From Pseudomonadota bacterium (GTDB lineage Bacteria; Chloroflexota; UBA6077; JAJPGT01), in contig JAJPGT010000051.1 of the NCBI GenBank assembly GCA_021325655.1, forward strand, positions 1 to 32,494: 32,494 bases of DNA, given 5' to 3'. The position numbers were made by a program, and so were the translations under genes. Positions 7,719 to 15,220 of this stretch are shown here, one piece after another. The notes below the pieces were generated by a model, which was not told where the DNA came from, did no database searches, and saw only the letters and a program-made list of their open reading frames with translations. Every line of letters starts with the position of its first letter. Positions within the stretch are counted from its first letter, which is position 1.

Positions 7719-8519
7719 TTACTGCCCAGGCTGTCCCTGGCGGATTCGGCCGGCCGCGCCCGGATGGTTGTTGGCCCAGTTCTGCGCCTGCTCCGGGTGG
7801 CTGGTCGCCCAATCCTGTGCCGCGCCCGGATGGTTCGCGGCCCAGTTCACCGCCTGATCGGGGTTCTGCTGTCCCACGTCCTGGACCACATTCGGGTGAA
7901 GCTGAGCAAAGTCCGAGGTCGCCTCGGGATGATTCTGAGCGAAGTCCGTAAACGCGGCGAGATGGTTGGAAACGACCTCGGCGAAGGCATCCGGGTGATT
8001 GGCTACCACATCGTTGAAGGCGTCGCGGTGGTTGTTCACCTCGTCCATAAAGGCATCCGGGTGATTGCTCACCACGTCCATGAACGCGTCGCGGTGATTG
8101 GTGATCAGGCTCATGAACGCGTCGCGGTGGTTGTTCACCTGGTCGATGAACGCCTGGGGATGGTTGTCGATGGCGTTCATCACCGCCTCGCGGTGGTTGA
8201 CGAGCTCGTCCATAAAGGCGTCGGGGTGGTTGGTCACTTCGTCGGTGAAGGCGTCCCAGTGATTGGCTACCGCGTCCTTGAAGGTGTCCGGATGGTTGGT
8301 GATGAAGCTCAGCACGCCCTCAGGGTGGTTGCTGACGAAGTCATTGAAGACCTCGGGATGGCGTGCCGCCCACTCAGCGAGCGACGCTGGCGCCGCCTGA
8401 GTCGTAGAGCTGTCCTGGGAGGACGTCGGCGCCTCCTGGGCGGACACGCTCCCGACAGCAGCTAGTGCCAGCACCCCTGCCGCCCCCAGGATCTGGGCGA
8501 GAAGCCGCTTCGTCTGCAT
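7719..8519 (-). CDS. Secreted protein of 19 tandem 11-residue NHP repeats
   Basis: I do not recognise a named family. The 266-residue product has a Sec signal peptide (basic MQTKR, then LLAQILGAAGVLALAAVG, probable cleavage after VSA near residue 27) and a Ser/Thr/Gln-rich linker to about residue 50. From residue 53 to 261 it is an uninterrupted array of 19 units of exactly 11 residues, consensus NHPDAFMDEVx, ending in GQPGQ. Almost every unit has Asn-His at positions 1-2, Pro or Arg at 3, acidic at 4, Phe/Val/Ala at 6 and Val/Ile/Ala at 10. C-terminal units drift to NHPGAAQDWAT. The ATG at 8519 follows AAGGAG at good spacing. The gene is 13 nt upstream of the dioxygenase ORF's longest frame and divergent from a secreted cell-wall-type protein. 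Possible roles include surface fibre or metal binding; none is demonstrated. Confidence 0.85.
   Translation of the reverse strand: MQTKRLLAQILGAAGVLALAAVGSVSAQEAPTSSQDSSTTQAAPASLAEWAARHPEVFNDFVSNHPEGVLSFITNHPDTFKDAVANHWDAFTDEVTNHPDAFMDELVNHREAVMNAIDNHPQAFIDQVNNHRDAFMSLITNHRDAFMDVVSNHPDAFMDEVNNHRDAFNDVVANHPDAFAEVVSNHLAAFTDFAQNHPEATSDFAQLHPNVVQDVGQQNPDQAVNWAANHPGAAQDWATSHPEQAQNWANNHPGAAGRIRQGQPGQ
7737..8363 (-). repeat. 33-bp tandem coding repeat (19 units)
   Basis: The 11-residue protein repeat is encoded by 19 in-frame 33-bp units, visible on the plus strand as recurring gg(a/t)g(a/g)tt(g/c) blocks every 33 bp. Central units are most alike; terminal ones are diverged, as expected if the array expands by recombination in the middle. 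Confidence 0.9.
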
Positions 8520-8830
8520 CTCCCTCTCCTTGTGGCCAGGCGTGGAGCCCGCGCCCGGTCTCTTGTATCGCTCTAGACCAAAGCCGCTGGGAACAGCATG
8601 CGCCGACCGCGTTGCGCTCGCTTTACCCATCTGTAAAAAGTTTTGCGCCTGGCTGGCGCTATCTGTGGGCCGGACGCGGCGCCGCCAGCGCCTGGCTGGC
8701 TTCGCTCGCCCTCATACCGCGCGGACCCGTTGTGGCCGGATTCCACCTGCTGAAGTGCAAGGTGATTGGTACGTGACCGTAGCGCCGGAGCGGCCGGGAC
8801 GCATTGAAGCGGGCTGCTCCCGTCCGTAGC
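8520..8830. other. Divergent intergenic region
   Basis: About 310 bp between the starts of the NHP-repeat gene and the barrel/repeat secreted protein. It should hold promoters for both. I see no confident -35/-10 pair on either strand, only an AT-richer patch (ctgtaaaaagtttt) near 8633-8646. No gene is recognisable. Confidence 0.5.
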
Positions 8831-11236
8831 ATGGCAGCACGCCGCGCACGGAGGCACAAGCGGCGACTCTCACGGGCCGGTGGGTGCTTGACGCAGAGGG
8901 TTCTGGCTCGGGCGGTGTGCCCGGGCGTTCGTTCGCGTCTCGGCTTGGGCCGGCTCCTGGTTGCTCTCGTCGTCGCTACTGGGCTTGCTGGCGCCTGGGC
9001 GGTCCCTGCCCCAGTGCGCGGGGCGAGCCAGACAGCCCTGGTGCTGTCGCTGTTCCACCAGGCGCGCGACTTCGCCGGCTGCGCGCTGGAGAATGCGGCT
9101 GTGGGCGACAGCGGGCTCACGCTGGCGGATGATCCAGCCTTCCGCTCGGCTGCCTACGGTTCGGACGTGCGCTTCGGGCTGTGTGTCTCGGCGCCGATCG
9201 CGGCCCCCGCTCCCTTCGATCAGGTCACGGGCGCTGCTCTGGGGGCGAGCGGGTCCGGCCGAGTCGAGCTCGAGGTGCGGGCCTCGGAAGACGGAGCGCG
9301 CTGGAGTCCCTGGCTGGAGGTGGCGGACGGGGAGCCGGCACAGCTCTCGGAGCCGGCGCGCTGGCTTCAATATCGGCTCACCTTGATGCAAGCGGAGGGC
9401 GAAGGCCGCCCCGTGGTGTGCGCGGTGCGGCTGGACCTGGCCAGCTCCGGCACCCGCCTCCAGGCGCTCGACCTGCCGAGCAGTAAAGATCAGCATCCAA
9501 CTGTGCGTGTCTGGGCCACGCGCGAGGGGCTGGTTGGGCGGCCGACTGCCAACGGCCACATGATCGTCGACCACGACCACTTCGCCGCGCTCCCCTCCAA
9601 GCGGGTGCTGAACGCCAATGGGAAGAGCGACTACCAGGTGCAGGTGTCGTACAAGGGACGCTCAGCGACGGTGCCGATCTGGGATATCGGCCCCTGGAAC
9701 ACCCGCGACAACTACTGGGATGGCAAGCGCGAGCTGTTCCCCGACCTCCCCCGCTACACCCCGCAGGCGCTGGCCGCCTGGCGCGACGGCTACAACAACG
9801 GCCGCGACCAGTATGGCCGCTGGGTAAGCTTCCCAGCCTCCATCGACCTCGCCGATGGCACGTTCTGGGACGACCTGAAGATGACCGTGTCTGACTGGGT
9901 AGACGTCACCTTCCTCTGGGTGAACGACAGCTCGCCGCCGCCCACGCCGAAGATCACCGTGTACTTCAAGCCGCCCCCGCAGAACGACAAGGCCGCCCCA
10001 CCCCCGCTGGGCACCGTCTGGTACTTCGCCGAGGGCAGCACCAAGCCGCCGTTCGACACCTGGCTGCTGCTCCAGAACCCCAGCCAGGAGCCCGCGCGGG
10101 TGACGTTGACCCTGATGAAGACCGACGGCACCACCGAGCTGCGAGAGCTCGGGGTTGGACCCACCTCCCGCACCTCGCTGCACATGAACGACCTGCTGCC
10201 CGATGCCGAGTTCTCGACCCGCATCGACGCCAGCGCGCCGGTGTTCGCGGAGCGCACCATGTACTTCCGCCGCGATGGGCACTCGTCCATGGGCATCGCA
10301 GCCCCGTCGAAGACCTGGTACCTGGCCGAGGGCTCCACCCAGGAGCCGTTCGACACCTGGATCCTGCTCCAGAATCCCGGCTCGGCCGCAGCGAGCGTGA
10401 CGGTGACGTTCATGAAGGAGGACGGCACGACGCAGGTCTTCCCGATGACCGTCTGGCCGACGTCGCGGCTCAGCCTGTACGCCAACGCCGTCATCCCGAA
10501 TGCCGGCTTCTCCACCAGGATCGTCTCCGACCAGCCGCTGGTGGTCGAGCGCACCATGTATCTGCGGACCGGCTTCCGCGGCGGCCATGGCGCGCCCGGC
10601 GTGCCCACTCCCAGCACCGCCTGGTACTTCGCCGAGGGGAATACCCGGCCGGGGCTGGACACCTGGCTCCTGCTGCAGAACCCGAACGACAAGCCGGCGA
10701 CGGCCACTGTGACGTTCTACACGGAGGACGGCACGACGCTCACCCGGGCCTACGGGATCAAGCCGAACGCGCGCTTCTCGCTGTACGCTCGGACCGAGCT
10801 GGACAACACCCGCTTCGGGATGAAGGTCGAGTCCGACCAGCCGATCGTCGCCGAGCGGGCGATGTACTTCGGGGACGACGGCACCGGCAAGAAGGCGGGC
10901 GCCCATGACTCGGTGGGGAGCACGGTTCTGGCCAAGACCTGGTACCTGCCCGATGGCAACACCCACGATCCGGTCTTCCAGAACATTCTGATTGCGAACC
11001 CGAACCCGGCCCCGGCCAACCTGACGCTCCGCTTCATGAAGCCGGACGGTAGCACCGTGCAGCAGTCGTTCGTCGCCCCGCCAACCAGCCGGCTGACCAT
11101 CAACGCCAACCGCCTGGTGCCCGACGCCGACATTTCAACGGAGGTCGACTCGGATCAGCCGGTGGTGGTCGAAAGCTCGATGTACCTGGCGGATATGCAG
11201 GGCGGGACGAACACGATCGGCATCCCCCAGCCGTAG
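8831..11236 (+). CDS. Secreted multidomain protein: RlpA-like barrel plus four beta repeats
   Basis: An 801-residue exported protein. A very basic N-terminus precedes a signal helix (about 38-58, GRLLVALVVATGLAGAWA). Residues ~66-205 form a beta-rich region with SEDGARWSPWLEV, like a carbohydrate-binding jelly roll. Residues ~222-365 match a double-psi beta-barrel (RlpA/expansin type): GRPTANG, FAALPS, then YKGRSATVPIWDIGPWN, where the Asp in WDIGPW is in the usual active-site position. A Pro-rich linker (368-394) leads to four ~100-residue repeats, each starting W-Y-(F/L)-(A/P)-(E/D)-G and ending near E-R-T-M-Y-(F/L), at about 397, 496, 598 and 704. A role in cell-wall binding or remodelling is inferred. 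The start is uncertain: a TTG at 8804 is also in frame and no good ribosome site is visible. Confidence 0.82.
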   Translation: MAARRARRHKRRLSRAGGCLTQRVLARAVCPGVRSRLGLGRLLVALVVATGLAGAWAVPAPVRGASQTALVLSLFHQARDFAGCALENAAVGDSGLTLADDPAFRSAAYGSDVRFGLCVSAPIAAPAPFDQVTGAALGASGSGRVELEVRASEDGARWSPWLEVADGEPAQLSEPARWLQYRLTLMQAEGEGRPVVCAVRLDLASSGTRLQALDLPSSKDQHPTVRVWATREGLVGRPTANGHMIVDHDHFAALPSKRVLNANGKSDYQVQVSYKGRSATVPIWDIGPWNTRDNYWDGKRELFPDLPRYTPQALAAWRDGYNNGRDQYGRWVSFPASIDLADGTFWDDLKMTVSDWVDVTFLWVNDSSPPPTPKITVYFKPPPQNDKAAPPPLGTVWYFAEGSTKPPFDTWLLLQNPSQEPARVTLTLMKTDGTTELRELGVGPTSRTSLHMNDLLPDAEFSTRIDASAPVFAERTMYFRRDGHSSMGIAAPSKTWYLAEGSTQEPFDTWILLQNPGSAAASVTVTFMKEDGTTQVFPMTVWPTSRLSLYANAVIPNAGFSTRIVSDQPLVVERTMYLRTGFRGGHGAPGVPTPSTAWYFAEGNTRPGLDTWLLLQNPNDKPATATVTFYTEDGTTLTRAYGIKPNARFSLYARTELDNTRFGMKVESDQPIVAERAMYFGDDGTGKKAGAHDSVGSTVLAKTWYLPDGNTHDPVFQNILIANPNPAPANLTLRFMKPDGSTVQQSFVAPPTSRLTINANRLVPDADISTEVDSDQPVVVESSMYLADMQGGTNTIGIPQP
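10019..11185 (+). repeat. Four tandem ~300-bp coding repeats (WYFAEG domain)
   Basis: Four units encode a ~100-residue domain with shared anchors: WY(F/L)AEGST, FDTWLLLQNP, a V-T-x-T-F-x-K-x-D-G-T-T strand, P-T-S-R-x-S-L, and S-D-Q-P-x-V-x-E-R. The units are clearly homologous but diverged, so the duplications are old. The fourth unit is the most different (WYLPDGNTHDPVFQNILIANP). Confidence 0.85.
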
Positions 11237-11302
11237 CGAGCAGCCGCCACGAACACCCTCCCTGCCTGCCCATTCCCGGCGACCGTGCGTTCCGTGCTTC
11301 GA

Positions 11303-11322
11303 GCTTCCACGGCAGTGGAAGC
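11303..11322. terminator. Hairpin between convergent genes
   Basis: A perfect 8-bp stem, GCTTCCAC and GTGGAAGC, with a GGCA loop, midway between the stop of the secreted protein (11236, plus) and the stop of uppP (11330, minus). It is symmetrical and has no T-run, so it could end or protect transcripts from both sides. Confidence 0.5.
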
Positions 11323-11329
11323 GCGCGGG

Positions 11330-12148
11330 TCAGTGCCCGAGGATCACCAGGAGCAGCACAGCCAGTCCGGCGATGACGCGGTAGCCCACAAACAGGTCCA
11401 GGCTGTTGCGCCGGACGTAGCCGAGCAGAAAGCCGATCGTCAGCAACCCGACGATGGCCGCGGCCACGATGCCGACCAGAAACGCCAGGCCCTCGCCGTG
11501 GAATCCGCCGCTCCGCATCAGCTTCAGCAACTGGAACGCCGCCGCGCCGAGGATGACCGGCATCGAGAGCAGGAAGGAGAAGCGCGCGGCGGCGTCGCGC
11601 GTGAGCCCGAGCAGCAACCCCGCGGTCATCGTGATCCCCGAGCGCGAGACGCCCGGGAACAGCGCCAGCACCTGGGCGCAGCCGACAATGATCGCCTCGC
11701 GCAGTGTGAAGCGTTTCAGGTCGCGGGTGTGCGCTGGGACGCGGTCGGCGTACAGCAGCACGACGGCGAAGACGATCAGCAGCGCCGCCACGATCCACGG
11801 CTGGCGGATGGCGTCCTCAATGGTGCTGGAGAGAATCACCCCGGCCACTGCGGCCGGAATGCTGCCAAGGACAATCATCCAGGCCAGACGCCACTCGGGC
11901 GAGAGCCGCTCCTCGGGGCTGGCCAGTCCGCGCAGCACGCTCTGGATCAGCGCCAGCCACTGCCGCCAGAAATAGACGAGCACCGCCAGCGCGGTTCCCA
12001 GGTGCAACGCGACGTCGAACGTCAGGTTGTTCTCCTCCGGCCAGCCGAGCAGCCAGGGGACGAGAATCAGGTGCCCGGAGGAGGAGATCGGCAGGTATTC
12101 GCTCAGCCCCTGGACGATGCCGAGCACGACAGCGTGCAGCAGGCTCAT
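11330..12148 (-). CDS. uppP: Undecaprenyl-diphosphatase
   Basis: A polytopic membrane phosphatase (BacA/UppP) that recycles undecaprenyl diphosphate to the monophosphate carrier for peptidoglycan synthesis and gives bacitracin tolerance. The 272-residue product shows both signature regions: GLSEYLPISSSGH (14-26, with the essential Glu17 and the Ser cluster) and FPGVSRSG (164-171, with the catalytic Arg). The length is normal. The ATG at 12148 places the family N-terminus MSLLHAVVLGIVQG correctly; a GTG at 12205 would add 19 unrelated residues. Its neighbour upstream on the same strand is the Nramp-related gene, 131 nt away, so it may have its own promoter. Confidence 0.95.
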   Translation of the reverse strand: MSLLHAVVLGIVQGLSEYLPISSSGHLILVPWLLGWPEENNLTFDVALHLGTALAVLVYFWRQWLALIQSVLRGLASPEERLSPEWRLAWMIVLGSIPAAVAGVILSSTIEDAIRQPWIVAALLIVFAVVLLYADRVPAHTRDLKRFTLREAIIVGCAQVLALFPGVSRSGITMTAGLLLGLTRDAAARFSFLLSMPVILGAAAFQLLKLMRSGGFHGEGLAFLVGIVAAAIVGLLTIGFLLGYVRRNSLDLFVGYRVIAGLAVLLLVILGH

Positions 12149-12279
12149 CGAGAACCGTGCCCCTGGCGAAGACAGGTCAGCGCGGGGTTCGGGGTCAAGA
12201 GGCACTCCCGTGATACAGGCTCAGCCAGCGCGCTGAGTGTAGCACCGGGGCGCGACCGAGAGGTGGCTCGTGCTCCTCG

Positions 12280-13488
12280 TCACGTCTGCACCCCGAGCAG
12301 TGGCAGCAGGAAGGTGGCGAGCAGGAGCAGGATCGTCGCCACGATGGTCGCGGCCGCGGTGGCCCAGGCGACGAGGTTCAGCACCGGGCCGTTGGCGTAC
12401 GGGCCCATGATCCGCGGCGTGGCGGCCAGGCGGATGGAGAAGACCAGGATCGCTGGCAGCAAGATACCATTGATCGTCTGCGCCAGCAGGATGACCGGGA
12501 TCAGCGGCAGCCCGGGAATGAGCACCACCAGGGCGCCGAAGCCAACGGTGAACGTGTAGAGCCCGTTGAACGCGGGCGCTTCACGAAACGAGGTGTTCAC
12601 CCCCGCTTCCCAGCCGAACGCCTCGCAGACGGCGTAGGCAGAGGAAAGTGGGACGATAGAGGCAGCGAGCAGCGAGGCGTTCAGCAGCCCCACCGCGAAG
12701 ATAGCGCTGGCGAAGCGGCCGGCCAGTGGCTCCAGTGCCAGTGCGGCGTCGGCCGCGTCCTCGATCCGAATCCCGCGGGTGTACAGCGCGCCAGCGGTAG
12801 CGAGGATGATAAAGAGGCTCACCACGTTGGTGACGACCGCGCCGACGCTGACGTCCATCCGGGTATAGGGGTACTCCTCCGGGGTGATGCCCTTGTCGAC
12901 CACGTAGGCCTGGATGAAGAACTGGCCCCAGGGCGTGATGGTCGTCCCGACCAGCGCGATCAGCAGCACTAGATACCCGGGGTCGAGCTGTGGCGTCGGC
13001 GTCACCGCCGCCCGGGCGACCACCCTCCAGTCGGGATGCACCAGAAACCCGGAGATGATGTAGGTGGTGTAGAACAGGGACAGTACCAGGAAGACGCGCT
13101 CGACCTGTTTGTAGCTGCCGCGGATGACCAGCAACCAGACGCCCAGCGCCGCGAGTGGAACGGTGAGCAGGCGGGGCAGGCCGAACAGCTCGGTGGCGGC
13201 AGCCACCCCGGCGAACTCGGATACGGTGGTAGCCTGGTTGGCGATGAGCAGCGCGACCATCGCCAGCAGGGCGACACGCACCCCGTAGTTCTCGCGGATG
13301 AGCGCGGCCAGCCCTTTGCCGGTCACCGCGCCGGTGCGGGCGCCGATCTCCTGGGTGACGCCGAGGCTGATAGTGATCAGCGTCAGCACCCACAGCAGTG
13401 CGTAGCCGTAGTGCGCGCCAGCGATGCTGAACGTCGTGATCCCGCCCGCGTCGGTGTCGGCGCTGGCGGTAATAAGCCCTGGGCCCAT
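12280..13488 (-). CDS. Nramp-related divalent cation transporter (NRMT-like, probable Mg2+)
   Basis: A polytopic SLC11-fold transporter, 402 residues from the first conventional start (ATG 13488). The TM1 metal motif DPGN of classical Mn/Fe transporters reads DAGG (13-16), and the TM6 MPHN reads TPWG (185-188), so the methionine that favours transition metals is missing. That change is known in Nramp-related magnesium transporters. Genomic context agrees: directly upstream is an MgtE-type sensor protein, then CorA. The frame stays open upstream to 13596 without ATG, GTG or TTG. It reads K-A-L-L-L-W-R-R-R-L-L-A-L-L-A-V, a good cytoplasmic cap for TM1. A CTG at 13539 with AGGA 7 nt upstream, overlapping the previous stop, may be the true start (419 residues). 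Confidence 0.85.
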   Translation of the reverse strand: MGPGLITASADTDAGGITTFSIAGAHYGYALLWVLTLITISLGVTQEIGARTGAVTGKGLAALIRENYGVRVALLAMVALLIANQATTVSEFAGVAAATELFGLPRLLTVPLAALGVWLLVIRGSYKQVERVFLVLSLFYTTYIISGFLVHPDWRVVARAAVTPTPQLDPGYLVLLIALVGTTITPWGQFFIQAYVVDKGITPEEYPYTRMDVSVGAVVTNVVSLFIILATAGALYTRGIRIEDAADAALALEPLAGRFASAIFAVGLLNASLLAASIVPLSSAYAVCEAFGWEAGVNTSFREAPAFNGLYTFTVGFGALVVLIPGLPLIPVILLAQTINGILLPAILVFSIRLAATPRIMGPYANGPVLNLVAWATAAATIVATILLLLATFLLPLLGVQT

Positions 13489-13535
13489 GACGGCCAGCAG
13501 GGCGAGCAGGCGGCGGCGCCAGAGCAGCAGCGCTT

Positions 13536-14804
13536 TCAGTGGAAGATCCTGGGCAGCCGCTTCTTCCAGGCGGTCGGGAGCAGGATGTCGATAGCGTCAT
13601 CCACAGTGACGATGCCCCGCATTACGTTGTTCTCATCGACGACCGGGATGGCGAGCAGGTTGTACTTGGCTACCATCTGGGCGACGCGTTCCTGCGGACT
13701 GTACAGGTCCACCTTCAGCACGTCGCGATGCATCACGTCGCGCACGAGCGCGTTCGGCTCCGCCAGCACCAGCTCCTTCAGCGACAGCACCCCGAGCAGG
13801 CGATCCTCGTCGTCCACTACGTACAGGTAGTACACATCCCCTACCTCGCCCGCCTCCTGCCGTACCCGCTCGATCGCCTGGGCGACGGTGATATCCGGGG
13901 GGATGGTGACGTACTCGGTGGTCATGATCCCGCCGGCGGAGTTCTCCGGGTAGCCGAGCAGCTCGCGCACCTCCTCGGCCTCCTCCGGCTGCATCAAGCC
14001 CAGCAACGTCTCGGCGCGCGCCTCGTCCATCTCGTCCAGGATGTCCGCCGCGTCGTCCGGGTCCATCTCCTCCAGGATGTCGGCGGCGCGCTCCTGGTCC
14101 ATCGCCTCCAGCACCGCGACCTGGAGCTCCGGATCGACCTCGGAGATCGCCTCGGCGGCGGTTTCGGCGTCGAGCCCGCTGATCGCCTGCTCGGCGTGGT
14201 ACTGGTCGAGCTGGCTGACGATGGCAGCGATATCGGCCGGGTGGAGCCGGGCCAGGTCCTCCTGCGGGACGCGCAGCCGGACGCCGCTGGCGCCGGACTC
14301 GAGCGGATCGATGTCCTGCCAGGCGATCATGCGCTGGGGCAGGCTCAGCCGGAAGCGACGCAGCACGCTGCTGATGGGCCGCTCGATCCCCAGCCGCCGG
14401 AGCAGGCCGGGGGTAGAGATGTCCACGCTGACCAGCCGCATCTGGCCGTTGGTCCGGGCCAGGTGCAGGTCATTGACCCGCACCACCCGGGTGCCGTTCA
14501 GGTCGATGATCTGGCGGTCCAGCACCTGGCGACGCAGATAGAGGTCCTGGTCAGAGCCCGGGTAGGGGGTGACCTGGTCGGCGTCGACGGCGAGTCGGAG
14601 CTGGCTATCCTCCAGGTGTACCTGGCTCCAGGGGATCGCCAGATCGTCGCCGTCGCGGGCGAGCACGATCGCCGCCACCGCGGGGTAGTCGACGTCGACT
14701 GGAACGATCAGGTCGCGCAGCCGGCCGACCTCACGGCCGCTGGCGTCGCGGACCGGTTGGTCGAGCATTTCAGAGAGGTAGGGCATGGGCGACCCCCGCG
14801 GCAT
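13536..14804 (-). CDS. Soluble PRC-barrel / MgtE N-domain / CBS-pair protein
   Basis: A 422-residue cytoplasmic protein that looks like the sensory half of an MgtE magnesium channel with no channel. Domains in order: PRC-barrel-like (about 8-85, YLSEMLDQPVRDASGREVG), a second PRC-like region (about 92-165, LDRQIIDLNGTRVVRVNDL), MgtE_N superhelix (about 185-285, rich in acidic D-P-x-x-A-A-D-I-L repeats), CBS1 (290-345) and CBS2 (350-412). It ends at WKKRLPRIFH, where MgtE would continue into its plug helix and membrane domain. The Nramp-related gene follows at once, so this protein probably gates or senses Mg2+ for that transporter. The ATG at 14804 has AGGAGG 8 nt upstream. Confidence 0.9.
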   Translation of the reverse strand: MPRGSPMPYLSEMLDQPVRDASGREVGRLRDLIVPVDVDYPAVAAIVLARDGDDLAIPWSQVHLEDSQLRLAVDADQVTPYPGSDQDLYLRRQVLDRQIIDLNGTRVVRVNDLHLARTNGQMRLVSVDISTPGLLRRLGIERPISSVLRRFRLSLPQRMIAWQDIDPLESGASGVRLRVPQEDLARLHPADIAAIVSQLDQYHAEQAISGLDAETAAEAISEVDPELQVAVLEAMDQERAADILEEMDPDDAADILDEMDEARAETLLGLMQPEEAEEVRELLGYPENSAGGIMTTEYVTIPPDITVAQAIERVRQEAGEVGDVYYLYVVDDEDRLLGVLSLKELVLAEPNALVRDVMHRDVLKVDLYSPQERVAQMVAKYNLLAIPVVDENNVMRGIVTVDDAIDILLPTAWKKRLPRIFH

Positions 14805-14963
14805 TCATCGGCCCTCCTCAGCCAGGTGGGAGAAGGGCCGGCGCGGCGGGTGCCAGCGCGCTACGGGCCGGCGCAGCGCGGCCGCGACCGGCGGGCCGGG
14901 CCCTGGTTCCCCATCTGGATGAAGCGGTCGCTCGGTCTATCCGAATCCATGGACATCCGGCGG

Positions 14964-14969
14964 ATTCTA
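14964..14969 (-). promoter_or_regulatory. Candidate extended -10 for the MgtE-like/Nramp operon
   Basis: Minus-strand TGTGCTAGAAT gives a -10 TAGAAT preceded by a TGn extension. No TTGACA-like -35 is seen at 16-18 nt, which fits an extended -10 promoter. The leader would be about 155 nt. Confidence 0.4.
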
Positions 14970-15081
14970 GCACACCCTCGGGTGGTGGCTTGCCGGAGCC
15001 ACTCGCCCGCGCCTCGAACCGGTCGACAGCAGCTCCTGGCGCAGTACCGAGCCAGGTCGCCGGCCTGAGCGGAGTGGCGGC

Positions 15082-15198
15082 GATCGCTACGGCAGCTTCG
15101 GCGCCCGGGTCATGGATGCCTCCATGGCGAGCGGCGGCATCGGCCTGCTGACGCGGACCACCGAGGCGCTGTTCAGCAACATCGCGTTGGCCCGGTAA
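15082..15198 (+). pseudogene. Possible gene remnant (C-terminal fragment), unknown
   Basis: A plus-strand frame of 38 codons reads like folded protein (DRYGSFGARVMDAS, then GGIGLLTRTTEALFSNIALA) and ends in TAA. Upstream in the same frame the sequence loses protein character and has no start, so it may be the tail of a decayed gene. I cannot assign a family. It could be chance. Confidence 0.2.
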
Positions 15199-15220
15199 GC
15201 CGCCCTATCGCGGAGCGGCC

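Larger units (their letters stand above)
14805..15220. other. Intergenic region between the MgtE-like gene and corA
   Basis: About 415 bp. It contains a candidate extended -10 for the MgtE-like/Nramp operon (14964-14969) and a short open stretch that resembles a gene remnant (15082-15198). I looked for an M-box magnesium riboswitch in the ~160-nt leader and could not recognise its conserved core by eye. Confidence 0.5.

Noticed and set aside
7719..8519. Interpreting the 33-bp period as a CRISPR array
   Set aside because: The period is coding, in frame, has no spacers of separate origin and encodes a signal-peptide protein.
8589..8615. ECF-like GGAAC-N16-GTT on the plus strand upstream of the secreted repeat protein
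   Set aside because: The spacer is 2 nt shorter than the SigR consensus and the site is over 200 bp from the gene; chance is likely.
9662..10966. 434-codon minus-strand frame opposite the secreted repeat protein
   Set aside because: Repetitive Gly/Arg/His shadow of the plus-strand WYFAEG repeats with no own motifs.
15005..15035. tRNA-like GGTTCGAG sequence on the minus strand
   Set aside because: Flanking bases cannot form the T-arm stem and no acceptor stem is present.
14805..15080. M-box (ykoK) magnesium riboswitch upstream of the MgtE-like gene
   Set aside because: Context is right, but I could not find the conserved core sequences by eye; a covariance-model scan would decide.
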